In this document: positions 30,808-39,149 of the stretch, piece by piece
How positions within the stretch are numbered: the first letter of the stretch is position 1
Layout: every line of letters starts with the position of its first letter
DNA from: Myxococcota bacterium
GTDB lineage: Bacteria > Myxococcota_A > UBA9160 > UBA4427
DNA length: 64,000 nucleotides
NCBI GenBank assembly: GCA_029243605.1
Contig: JAQWRT010000080.1
Location: 23,809 to 87,808 of the forward strand
Reading direction: 5' to 3'
Notes under the pieces: generated by a model
Seen by the model: only the letters and a program-made list of their open reading frames with translations
What the model was told of the DNA's origin: nothing
The model's database searches: none
Translations under genes and position numbers: made by a program

Positions 30808-31710
30808 ATGAAAATTCTGGTGACCGGCTCGCTTGGCTTCGTGGGAAATCGCCTTATCCCGCACCTCGAGAGCGCCGGCCACGCTGTCACGGGCTTCGAC
30901 CGAGACACGGTGGACGTGAGCGACCCCGAGGCCGTTTCGGCCTTTGTGCGGGCCTCAGCTCCCGAAGCCGTCATTCACCTGGCTGCCATTGCCTTCGTCC
31001 CCTCCGCTGCCCGGGACCCCAACTTGGCGCATCGGGTGAACGTCGAGGGAACCCGAAATATCATCGAAGCCGTCCGAGCGCATGTCCCCGAGGCGCGGCT
31101 GCTGCTCATCGGTTCCGGCGACCAATACCCGCCTCAGGCTCCCGGCGACCCGCCCTTGAGCGAAGAGAGAGCCCTCGCCCCCCTGGGCGTCTACGCCGAG
31201 ACCAAGGCGGTCGCTGAGGAACTCGGGCACGCGGCGGCTCGCGCGGGCATGGACGTCGTCCGGATCCGCGCCTTCAACCACACCGGCCCGGGCCAATCCC
31301 CGAATTTCGTCGCTCCGGACTTCGCTCGCCAGATCGCTCGCATTGAAGCCGGCGACCGGGCCCCCATGCGGGTGGGCAATCTGGATAGCGTTCGGGATTT
31401 TCTCCACGTGGACGACGTCATCGAAGCCTATCGGCACCTGATCGACCCTGAGGTCCCGAACGGCGTCTACAACGTCTCGAGTGGGGTGGGAATCCGCATC
31501 GGAGAAATCCTGGCAGCCCTGGCCTCGAGAGCTGGGGTTGAACCCGAAATCCTTAGAGATGAAGCCCGCTGGCGCCCGGCCGACGCCCGGGTGGGCAATT
31601 GCCACCGCCTCCAAGAGGTCACGGGCTGGAAGCCTCTCCGCACTCTGGACCAAACCCTGGAAGCCGTACTCGACGACTGGCGAGCGCGGATCCGCGAGCC
31701 AGGTGCCTGA
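30808..31710 (+). CDS. rmd: GDP-4-dehydro-6-deoxy-D-mannose reductase-type SDR (RMD family)
   Basis: Extended short-chain dehydrogenase of 300 residues that would reduce GDP-4-keto-6-deoxymannose to GDP-D-rhamnose for LPS or exopolysaccharide. The NAD(P) loop is GSLGFVGNRL, the active site Tyr129-x3-Lys133 (VYAETK) and the Ser in GSGDQY. The stretch AFNHTGPGQSPNFV and the segment IARIEAGDRAPMRVGNLD followed by RDFLHVDDV are close to RMD enzymes. No gmd or glycosyltransferase gene is nearby, so the substrate is inferred from family only. ATG 30808 begins at the conserved first strand. Confidence 0.82.
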   Translation: MKILVTGSLGFVGNRLIPHLESAGHAVTGFDRDTVDVSDPEAVSAFVRASAPEAVIHLAAIAFVPSAARDPNLAHRVNVEGTRNIIEAVRAHVPEARLLLIGSGDQYPPQAPGDPPLSEERALAPLGVYAETKAVAEELGHAAARAGMDVVRIRAFNHTGPGQSPNFVAPDFARQIARIEAGDRAPMRVGNLDSVRDFLHVDDVIEAYRHLIDPEVPNGVYNVSSGVGIRIGEILAALASRAGVEPEILRDEARWRPADARVGNCHRLQEVTGWKPLRTLDQTLEAVLDDWRARIREPGA

Positions 31711-31723
31711 GACGCCCCGTGCT

Positions 31724-32599
31724 TCAACCCGAAAAACCGAGCAGCGGCGAAATCCATTGGGCCCCAGACGCGTCTCGGCGCGCGCCCTCGGCGAGGGGCG
31801 AGAGACCTTCCTCGGCGAAGGCAGCGAGCACCTCCTCCCGATCTGACTCGAGCAAGCCAGAGAGCACCAACCTGCCGTCCCCGGACAGCGTTCCGACGAT
31901 CTCTTTCGCGATGGGAAGCATCTCGCTGCGAAGGAGATTGACCAGAACCAGATCAAAGCCCCCAACGGCGAGGGCCTGGATCGGTCCGGCGAAGAGGCTC
32001 AGCTTGTCGCCGAGTCCGTTCACGCGCGAAACCTCGCCGGCCTCCCGAACCGCTCCCCGGTCGAGATCGAAGCCCAGAGCCGAATGTGCCCCCAATTTGA
32101 GCGCTGCCAGAGCGAGCACCCCCGAACCCGTTCCGACATCGAGTACCCGGCGCGGGGGCTCGGCCCCATCGAGGAGCCCATCCAGCCAGTCCAAGATCAG
32201 TCGCGTCGATTCATGGCCGCCAGTCCCGAAGGCCTGGCCCGGGTCGACGATGACCTCCTGCTGCCCGGGCAGCAGGTCGTGGGCCACGAAGGAGGGACGC
32301 ACCACCAGGCGGGGCGAGATGATCAAGCTCTCGAGCCCTTCCTTCCACGCCTCGCTCCAGTCGAGATCCTTCAAAACCTCGAGTTCACCGGTCACGACCC
32401 CCTCGCTCGCAAGTTCGCTCAGGGCGCCTCGAATGGCCGCCTCCCCCTGGCGATCCAAGTAGATGAGTAAATCCACCCCCCGGTCCCCTGCAGCCTCCTC
32501 GACGCCGAGGGCGCCCACCGCCCAAACCTCGGCCACGACCCGGTCCGCGCAATCCTGGTCTCTCGCCCGGGCTGCCAGGCGAAAATCGGCGCTCTTCAT
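31724..32599 (-). CDS. prmA: Ribosomal protein L11 methyltransferase
   Basis: SAM-dependent enzyme that trimethylates L11. The 291 residues have the N-terminal PrmA substrate domain (about 1-110), then the methyltransferase core: PGQAFGTGGHESTRL, RVLDVGTGSGVLALAALKLGA, GFDLD and the catalytic-site motif NLLRSEM, where NILA is more usual. The N-terminus beginning at ATG 32599 aligns with the family pattern, so full length is expected. This start region overlaps the divergent aminopeptidase gene on the other strand. Confidence 0.94.
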   Translation of the reverse strand: MKSADFRLAARARDQDCADRVVAEVWAVGALGVEEAAGDRGVDLLIYLDRQGEAAIRGALSELASEGVVTGELEVLKDLDWSEAWKEGLESLIISPRLVVRPSFVAHDLLPGQQEVIVDPGQAFGTGGHESTRLILDWLDGLLDGAEPPRRVLDVGTGSGVLALAALKLGAHSALGFDLDRGAVREAGEVSRVNGLGDKLSLFAGPIQALAVGGFDLVLVNLLRSEMLPIAKEIVGTLSGDGRLVLSGLLESDREEVLAAFAEEGLSPLAEGARRDASGAQWISPLLGFSG

Positions 32600-33608
32600 C
32601 GTACTCCTTGGCCTCTCGCTGTTCTCTGGAGGCTGCTACTACGGACACCTGGCTCAGGGACAGGCCCAGCTACTCTGGAAACGAATTGATATCGAGGATG
32701 CCCTCGCCGCCCCCGACACTCCACCGATTCTGGCCGATCGCTTGCGGACGGTCATCGCCACCCGGAGCTTTGCCGGGGAGATAGGACTCGAAGTAGGCGG
32801 ACAGTACACGAGTTATGTCCCGTGGACAGGTGACCGCATTATCACGACTCTCGTGGTCACCGAACCCGGGGAGCTCGACGCGCGTCCCTTTGTTTTCCCC
32901 ATCGTGGGCTCGGTTCCCTACAAGGGTTTTTTCGACCGCTCCCTGGCCGAGGACCAAGCCGAGAACTTTCGCGACCAGGGTTTTGACGTTTGTCTGACTC
33001 CGATCACCGCCTACTCCACCCTGGGCTTCTTCGACGATCCCGTGAGCGCTCCGATGCTGCGGGCGAGCCAGGGTCGACTCGTCGAGACCCTGCTTCACGA
33101 ATTTGTCCACGCCACATTTTTTGTCGAAAGCGAGCCCGGCTTCAACGAGGGGGCCGCCCTCTTCATCGGCCAGGAAGCTTCGGTGCTCTTTTTCGTCGAG
33201 GTCCCGGAGAAGGCTCACCGCCGGCGCCAAGAGGTCCAAGATGCCCGACTCCTCGCCCAATTCCTGCTTGAATTCCAGCGCCAAATCCAGGCCCTCTATG
33301 CCGAGGCAGACGATCCGGCCGAACGCGGCCGGCGACGAGCGGTCGCCGAGCAGGCGGTCAGAACCCAGTTGGCCGAGCTTCCCTTCTCGGCCTACGACGG
33401 CAAGAAACTGGCCGCCTCCCTCAAGCTCAACGACGCGTGCCTGGCGCTGCGGGGAACCTATACCGAGGATCTCCCGCTTTTCGAGCGTGCGCTCGCCGGC
33501 CACCAGAACGACCTCAAGGCCTTCATCGCCGCAGTGCGCACCGCGGCGGAATCCGAGGAAGCCCGGGAGTCTCTCTTCGATCCTTCCCGTTCTGACCCAG
33601 ACCGGTAG
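32463..33608 (+). CDS. Predicted lipoprotein aminopeptidase (gluzincin, HExxH)
   Basis: 381 residues from the ATG at 32463. The zinc motif HEFVH lies at 212-216 in TLLHEFVHATFFVE, followed by the third ligand in GFNEGAALFIG, matching the predicted-aminopeptidase family PF10023. A hydrophobic stretch FIVLLGLSLFSGGC (Cys58) is a lipobox, so the mature protein would be membrane-anchored. The 40 residues ahead of it are low-complexity and unlike a signal n-region; they overlap prmA antisense for 137 nt, yet no closer in-frame start codon exists. Thus either the start is unusual or a non-standard codon is used. Confidence 0.82.
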   Translation: MSKSTPRSPAASSTPRAPTAQTSATTRSAQSWSLARAARRKSALFIVLLGLSLFSGGCYYGHLAQGQAQLLWKRIDIEDALAAPDTPPILADRLRTVIATRSFAGEIGLEVGGQYTSYVPWTGDRIITTLVVTEPGELDARPFVFPIVGSVPYKGFFDRSLAEDQAENFRDQGFDVCLTPITAYSTLGFFDDPVSAPMLRASQGRLVETLLHEFVHATFFVESEPGFNEGAALFIGQEASVLFFVEVPEKAHRRRQEVQDARLLAQFLLEFQRQIQALYAEADDPAERGRRRAVAEQAVRTQLAELPFSAYDGKKLAASLKLNDACLALRGTYTEDLPLFERALAGHQNDLKAFIAAVRTAAESEEARESLFDPSRSDPDR

Positions 33609-33628
33609 ACGCCGGAGAAACCCCGCGC

Positions 33629-34213
33629 TCAGAGCTGCACGACGCTCTTCTCGATGAGGCCCTGAAAAACGGCGAGACAGGCCTCGGTATCCACCAGGGC
33701 ATCGTGTGCGCCCACCAGTTCCTGCTTCGTGAAGTAGGTGTACGCTTCGGCAAGAGACGGCCACTTATACGAATCGAAACGCCCGGGCAGTTTCAGAAGA
33801 TCCGTAGATTCTTGCATCGTGCAGACCAGGCGGACGTCCTCCATCCGGTCGGGCTTGCCCCCCAGTCGGTGGAGCGCGGTCTGCATGATCGAACGATCGA
33901 AGGCCATATTGTGGGCCACGATCACTTCGGCCTGAATGCAGAGTTGGTTAAAAAGAGAAACGGCGACCATGGCCGGCACCCCGTAGCGGGCGCAGTCCTC
34001 CTCGCTAATTCCGTGGGCCTTCTTCGCCCCTTCCTCGATCCGCGCACCCTCAGGGAGTCGCACCAACATCGAATGCCGGGCTCGCGGTGTCCAGTCCTCG
34101 GTTTCCACGAGGAGCATGCCCAATTGCACCAGGTCGGGCTGGGCAGAGTCCTGGGGTGGCCTGTCTCGCACCACCATGCCCGTGGTTTCCGTATCGAAGA
34201 GCAGCGCCTTCAC
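33629..34213 (-). CDS. DEDDh 3'-5' exonuclease (DnaQ-like)
   Basis: 194 residues forming an RNase H-fold exonuclease. Exo I is FDTETTG (Asp7, Glu9), Exo II VAHNMAFDRSIM (Asp106) and Exo III GAHDALVDTEACL (His170, Asp175), so all catalytic residues are present. The start is GTG at 34213 with GGAGGA just upstream; a longer reading lacks support. It resembles the epsilon proofreading subunit and stand-alone exonucleases of phages and bacteria. There is no polymerase nearby, so its role (proofreading, repair or RNA trimming) is open. Confidence 0.9.
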   Translation of the reverse strand: MKALLFDTETTGMVVRDRPPQDSAQPDLVQLGMLLVETEDWTPRARHSMLVRLPEGARIEEGAKKAHGISEEDCARYGVPAMVAVSLFNQLCIQAEVIVAHNMAFDRSIMQTALHRLGGKPDRMEDVRLVCTMQESTDLLKLPGRFDSYKWPSLAEAYTYFTKQELVGAHDALVDTEACLAVFQGLIEKSVVQL

Positions 34214-34351
34214 GATTTCCTCCTCCGGCCAACAGATCCCTACCCGAAGGGAATTAGCACTTTTCCGGCCCCTTGCGATGAGTTTTACTCCCGGGACCGG
34301 CGGCCACCCACTCACCGAGGACCGGCTCGAAGTCGCTTGAGAGGTTCTAGC

Positions 34352-35200
34352 ATGCCCCGAAAACGCCGAAGGATTCCGTTCTGGCTCTCTCTCCTCGTCC
34401 TGGCGACACCCTGGATCGCAGGCGCCGAGTCTCCCGCTCCGTCAGGATCCGTCGTCCAGACCGAGCCGAGTTCGACGACCGGGCGCCAGATCATGGAATG
34501 GGCCGACGAACGCGACGATGGCGACAACGGGATCTCCGACCTCAAAATGGTCTTGATCGACAAGCGCGGCAACGAACGGATCCGAAGCATGAGGAATTTC
34601 TCCCGGGATCAGGGTGACGACCGCCTCTCGCTGATCTTCTTCCTCTCTCCCGCCGACGTAAAGAACACAGGCTTCCTCAACCACGATTATGACGATGCTG
34701 ATCGGGACGACGACCAGTGGCTCTATTTGCCCGCGCTCAAAAAGACCAAGCGCATCGCCGGTGGGGACAAGAGCGGGAGTTTTATGGGCTCGGACTTTTC
34801 CTTTGCCGACATGTCGTCGCCCACACTCGACCGGTACACCTACACCCTCATGAAGGAAACCGAGGTCGACGGGATCCCGGTCTGGCAGGTCGAAGCCGTG
34901 CCCAATGCCAAGGAGAGCAAGGAAACCGGCTACACCAAGACCATCAGCTTCGTCCGAAAGGACAATTATGTAGTCATTCGAAGCGTCAGCTGGCTCAAGA
35001 AGGGAAAGCGGTTGAAGTATATGAACGTCGACAAGCTCGAACAGATTGACGGCATCTGGGTCCCCACTCAAATTACCATGAGCACTCGCAAGGGGAAAAA
35101 GACGCTTCACAAGACGCGGATTCAGGTTTCCAACGTCAAATTCAACCAAGCCCTCGGTGACGACATGTTCACGATTCGCCGCCTCGAAAAGGGGATTTAG
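34352..35200 (+). CDS. LolA-like outer-membrane lipoprotein-sorting protein
   Basis: 282 residues with a cleavable signal peptide (about 1-25, ending WIAGA). The body shows the half-barrel LolA-like pattern: GDDRLSLIFFLSPADVKNTGFL, DQWLYLPALKKTKRI, GSFMGSDFSFADM and the C-terminal FTIRRLEKG. This family (PF17131-like) usually sits with a DUF1302 outer-membrane protein and an RND/MMPL-type exporter. The DUF1302 gene follows five nt later, but no RND gene is present. It is thought to carry hydrophobic cargo across the periplasm. The 138-nt gap to the divergent exonuclease shows no convincing promoter. Confidence 0.9.
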   Translation: MPRKRRRIPFWLSLLVLATPWIAGAESPAPSGSVVQTEPSSTTGRQIMEWADERDDGDNGISDLKMVLIDKRGNERIRSMRNFSRDQGDDRLSLIFFLSPADVKNTGFLNHDYDDADRDDDQWLYLPALKKTKRIAGGDKSGSFMGSDFSFADMSSPTLDRYTYTLMKETEVDGIPVWQVEAVPNAKESKETGYTKTISFVRKDNYVVIRSVSWLKKGKRLKYMNVDKLEQIDGIWVPTQITMSTRKGKKTLHKTRIQVSNVKFNQALGDDMFTIRRLEKGI

Positions 35201-35205
35201 ATCGA

Positions 35206-36792
35206 GTGCGATGGATCCATGGGCCCCAAAATCGGCTGCTCACCCTCGCGCTCGTATTCACCTGCTTGGCCCTCCCTGCCGCGGGCAAGGACGAAGATCA
35301 AAGCCTCGACGATATTCTGGCGGGCTTCGAGGACGAACCGTCCGGCCCTCCAGAAACGGACCCCGGCAAGGAGGAAGGCTCGGGCAAGGAAGCCCAGAAG
35401 GCGGGATTCGCGCGCTATCTCGATCTCACAGGGGCTCTGAGTCTGGGCGCCTCGTATAATCTCGACAAGCACCGCTCCTCCATTGGTCCCGATTTTCCGG
35501 CCGGTCCCGGGACGGATTACTCGGGCGTTCAGCGACTCCGCACCCGGCTGGACATTCAAGCCGATGTCGACCTCCCCCACGACTGGAAAGGCCGACTCCA
35601 AGCCTTCGGATTCTACGATTTCGCCTACCTCGCCCAGGGCCGGGACGCCTACACCCAGCAAGTCCTCAATGACTACCAGGCCGAAGCCGAGATTTTGGAC
35701 CTCTGGGTCGAGGGCAACGTCACCGGCTGGCTCGACCTCAAACTCGGCCGACAGGTGGTCAACTGGGGAAGATCCGAGAGCCTCCGGGTCACCGATATCT
35801 GGAACGCGCTCAACAACCGGGAGCCCGGAATGGTCGACATCGAGGAGTTGCGACTCCCCGCCACCATGGCCCGAGCGGATGCCTACTTTGGCGCCTGGCA
35901 GATCACCGCGCTCATCGTCCCGGAGATTCGTTACGACTACAATCCACCCCCGGGCTCGGATTTCTTCGCCCTCCCCAATCCCTCGAGTCTTCCCGACCCG
36001 CCGCCGGGCGCACCGCCCAAGGCCATCCTGGCCCAGCAGATTTTTGGCTCATCGGGGGTCGCCAACCAGGCGCCCCAATGGGGTGCCATTCCCGAGTACG
36101 GCGCGGCACTCACCGGCGTCTTCCAAGGCTGGGACGTCTCGCTCTACGTCGCCCGGATCTATCAGAATCAAACCTCCAGCATCATCGGGTTGCCCGACCC
36201 GAGCCTGGCGGACGCCTACCAAATCGACACGGACCACGATCGAATCACCTTCGTCGGCGGCGGGATGAACTACACCATCGGGGCATGGCTGTTCAAGCTA
36301 GAAACCGCCTTCCTCGACGACCTCGATTACACATTTCTGGAACCCAACCCCGAGTTTTCCCAACCGACGGATCCCGCTTACGTCGCCACCTCCACCCGAC
36401 TCTCGCGGGTAGACTGGATGGTCGGGCTGGAATACTACGGTCTCGGCGACACCTCGATGTCTCTCGACCTCGCCCATCGCCACGTGCTCGACTACGACCC
36501 GGCCCTCCAAGCGTTTCCAAACTATGTCTACGAAAATAGTGTCGAAGTCGCGTTCAGGATCTCCTCGGAGTTCTTCAACGCCCGCCTGCGAGCCAATGGG
36601 CTGGGACTGGTCCTCGCTAATGAAGAGGGTTTTCAAGGTGGGGTTTTGCGCCTCTGGCTCGACTATGAGGTCGCCGAAGCCCTTATTATTACTGCGGGAT
36701 ATATCGACTATTTTGGGACGGATCAGCTGCCTTTCGACACCTGGGAGCAAAACGCTCGGGTTTTCAGCAAGCTCAAGTACAGCTTCCCCTGA
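35206..36792 (+). CDS. DUF1302-family outer-membrane beta-barrel protein
   Basis: 528 residues from a GTG at 35206 (an ATG two codons later is equally possible). The signal peptide is LLTLALVFTCLALPAAG. The mature part starts with an acidic, glycine-rich linker and then alternating amphipathic strands ending KLKYSFP, with a terminal aromatic as in outer-membrane barrels. The signatures LDLKLGRQVVNWGRSES and DIWNALNNREPG are typical of DUF1302 proteins. Members are linked to hydrophobic-molecule export or uptake. It forms a unit with the LolA-like gene. Confidence 0.88.
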   Translation: MRWIHGPQNRLLTLALVFTCLALPAAGKDEDQSLDDILAGFEDEPSGPPETDPGKEEGSGKEAQKAGFARYLDLTGALSLGASYNLDKHRSSIGPDFPAGPGTDYSGVQRLRTRLDIQADVDLPHDWKGRLQAFGFYDFAYLAQGRDAYTQQVLNDYQAEAEILDLWVEGNVTGWLDLKLGRQVVNWGRSESLRVTDIWNALNNREPGMVDIEELRLPATMARADAYFGAWQITALIVPEIRYDYNPPPGSDFFALPNPSSLPDPPPGAPPKAILAQQIFGSSGVANQAPQWGAIPEYGAALTGVFQGWDVSLYVARIYQNQTSSIIGLPDPSLADAYQIDTDHDRITFVGGGMNYTIGAWLFKLETAFLDDLDYTFLEPNPEFSQPTDPAYVATSTRLSRVDWMVGLEYYGLGDTSMSLDLAHRHVLDYDPALQAFPNYVYENSVEVAFRISSEFFNARLRANGLGLVLANEEGFQGGVLRLWLDYEVAEALIITAGYIDYFGTDQLPFDTWEQNARVFSKLKYSFP

Positions 36793-36897
36793 GAGGAAAC
36801 GCGGAAAAAACCACAGGGGCGAAGGCCTGAGCTATATTGCGCCGCCCAGGGGTCCGCAATCCGGCGGCCCATCCAGCGCACCCAGGAGTCTGAGCAC

Positions 36898-38328
36898 TTG
36901 AGCGCAAAAGTCCTGGTAGTCGACGACGAGGCCCTGATCTGCACGATGCTTGAACGGACCCTCCGTCTCGGGGGGTACGAAGTCAAGAGCGAGACCATCC
37001 CCGAGGACGGCCTCACACTCCTCAAACAGGAATCCTTCGACGTCCTGATTACAGACCTCCACATGAGTGGAATGAACGGGCTCGAGTTGCTCCAGCGGGC
37101 TCGGAAGATCCAGCCCTCCTGCGAAGTCGTGATGATGACGGGCTACGCCACAGTGGAAACGGCGCGCGAAGCGCTCAAGCTGGGGGCAATCGACTACATC
37201 ACCAAGCCCCTCAAGGTTGACGAAGAACTCCACCCTCTCCTCTCCAGCATCATCGACTCGGATCAGGACGAGCAAGAAGACCCCGAGGATGTCGACGAGG
37301 TCCGCACCCAGGACGCCTGGGGGGATTTCGTGGGTCGTGGCAAAGCCACTGTCGCCCTGCTTCAGAAGGTCACCAAGATCGCACGCTCGGATGTGCCCGT
37401 CCTGCTTCAAGGCGAATCGGGAACGGGCAAGGAGATGATTTCAAGCCTTCTCCACAAACTCTCTCGCCGGGTCGAGCGCCCCTTCATCAAGGTGAATTGC
37501 GCAGCCCTGTCCGAGACCCTGCTCGAAAGCGAACTCTTCGGGCACACCAAGGGCGCGTTTACCGGGGCCACCAGCGATCGCGACGGCCTCTTCAAAGCCG
37601 CGGACGGCGGGACCCTGCTCCTCGATGAGATCGGTGAGATCTCCCGCACCTTCCAGCCGAAATTGCTCCGGGTTCTCCAGGACGGTGAGTTTCATCGAGT
37701 CGGCGAGGCCCAGCGAGGCGTGAAGGTCGACGTCCGAATCATCGCGGCGACCAACCGGGATCTGGCGGACGCAATCCGCACCGGTGAGTTTCGCGAGGAT
37801 CTCTACTACCGCCTCAACGTCGTCCCGCTGAAAATCCCGACTCTTCACGAGCGCATCGAGGATCTTCCCGAGTTGCTCGATCACTTCATCGCTCAGGCTG
37901 CGCGCAAACATCAGGGTTACAAGAAGGTTTCCTTCCCCGACGATCTCGTCCAGATCCTCGGTCGATACACTTGGCCGGGCAATATCCGTGAACTCGCGAA
38001 TGCGGTGGAAAGCGCCACGGTTCTCGCCGAGGAAGGCGAGGTGCGCCTCGTCGATCTACCTCTGGCCATTCAGGACTTCGCCCGGAGCCTCGGTGAAGAA
38101 GTCGGGGGGCAAACGATTCCTCAGGCCGGCCAGACCCCCGAAACCCTCGAAGAAATCGAGATGCGCTGCATCCTCCAGTCCATGACCAAGACGGGCTTCA
38201 ACCGAACCCGGGCCGCCGATCTCCTGGGCGTCACCCGGCGAACCCTGAGCTATCGAATCAACAAATACGAGCTCGAGGCTCAATTGGCGCGTCTCCAAGC
38301 CGAGCGGCCGAAGGCCACGTCCAACTGA
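36898..38328 (+). CDS. NtrC-family sigma54-dependent response regulator
   Basis: 476 residues. The receiver has Asp53 in LITDLHMSG. The AAA+ domain has Walker A GESGTGKE (172-179), the sigma54-contact loop GAFTGA (219-224, intact), Walker B GGTLLLDEIGE and RADL-region residues. The C-terminal Fis-type helix-turn-helix reads NRTRAADLLGVTRRTLSYRI. The start is TTG at 36898 with AGGAG about nine nt upstream. No kinase gene is adjacent; the orphan kinases at 23981 and 27929 are candidates. The 105-nt gap after the DUF1302 gene shows no sigma54 site. Confidence 0.95.
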   Translation: MSAKVLVVDDEALICTMLERTLRLGGYEVKSETIPEDGLTLLKQESFDVLITDLHMSGMNGLELLQRARKIQPSCEVVMMTGYATVETAREALKLGAIDYITKPLKVDEELHPLLSSIIDSDQDEQEDPEDVDEVRTQDAWGDFVGRGKATVALLQKVTKIARSDVPVLLQGESGTGKEMISSLLHKLSRRVERPFIKVNCAALSETLLESELFGHTKGAFTGATSDRDGLFKAADGGTLLLDEIGEISRTFQPKLLRVLQDGEFHRVGEAQRGVKVDVRIIAATNRDLADAIRTGEFREDLYYRLNVVPLKIPTLHERIEDLPELLDHFIAQAARKHQGYKKVSFPDDLVQILGRYTWPGNIRELANAVESATVLAEEGEVRLVDLPLAIQDFARSLGEEVGGQTIPQAGQTPETLEEIEMRCILQSMTKTGFNRTRAADLLGVTRRTLSYRINKYELEAQLARLQAERPKATSN

Positions 38329-38349
38329 TCCGCCCCTTGGAGGAGACGC

Positions 38350-39144
38350 TCAGAGCGCCCCGTAGACCCGATGAGTCTGGGGGATCAGGCGCACCTCCCG
38401 GACCCTCTCCTGACAGAAGCGAAGTTGCCCCAGGAGTGTCTCGGCCGACGGCTGTTCCTTGACCTTTCCCATGGGCGTCACCGGCTGAAGAATCAGGGGT
38501 GTGCTCGGTGCAATCGCTGTCAGCGCGGCACAGACCCGTTCGAGTTCCGAGTCCAGGGTGTTTTTCGTGATCACCACCTTCACGCTGGCCTCGAGTCCCC
38601 GGGCGGCGAGCAGGCCGAGGAATTCCTCGTGAAGCCGCCCGAATCCCCCGGCGTACCTTTCGTCGCCGGCGGCCTCCTTGGAGGCAGTGACATCGCTTTC
38701 GAGCTTCCAGTCCATGGATACGTAATCCACCGAGCCAGCCACATGCTCCATCGCGTCGTGCGCCAGACCATGGGTCTCAAGGGCCACCCGAAGGCCCCGC
38801 TCGCGCCCCAGCCGAGCGGCGACCCGCACCGCCTCGGGCTGCAGGAGCGGCTCCCCGCCCGTGAGACTCAGGAACGTCCCGGGCATCGGGCCGAGGGCGG
38901 TCAAGGCCTCGCCGATCTGGCCCGCTGAAATCGGGTTCGACTGAGACCTGAACTCACCGCTCCCGGGAGCGACCTCCCAGCGAAAGGTCTTGGCGGGCAG
39001 CCAGGTCCCGGGCGAATCGCACCAGGCGCATCGCAGGTCGCACCCCCCGAAGCGGAGAAAGACGGTGGCGCAACCCACATGGGGGCCTTCCCCCTGGGCC
39101 GACCAGAACATCTCGACCAGGTTGAATTCGACGTCTTCCGCCAT
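38350..39144 (-). CDS. queE: 7-carboxy-7-deazaguanine synthase QueE
   Basis: Radical-SAM enzyme that makes the deazaguanine core of queuosine from carboxytetrahydropterin. The 264 residues begin with VEMFWSAQGEGPHVG and FGGCDLRCAWCDSPGTW, giving Cys35, Cys39 and Cys42 (CX3CX2C) for the 4Fe-4S cluster, followed by LTGGEPLLQ and LETHG. The insert between first signature and GGEP is longer than in small QueE forms. queC, queD and queF are not in the window. It starts 5 nt after the DHH-like gene, so it is probably co-transcribed with it. Confidence 0.92.
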   Translation of the reverse strand: MAEDVEFNLVEMFWSAQGEGPHVGCATVFLRFGGCDLRCAWCDSPGTWLPAKTFRWEVAPGSGEFRSQSNPISAGQIGEALTALGPMPGTFLSLTGGEPLLQPEAVRVAARLGRERGLRVALETHGLAHDAMEHVAGSVDYVSMDWKLESDVTASKEAAGDERYAGGFGRLHEEFLGLLAARGLEASVKVVITKNTLDSELERVCAALTAIAPSTPLILQPVTPMGKVKEQPSAETLLGQLRFCQERVREVRLIPQTHRVYGAL

Positions 39145-39149
39145 CGGCT

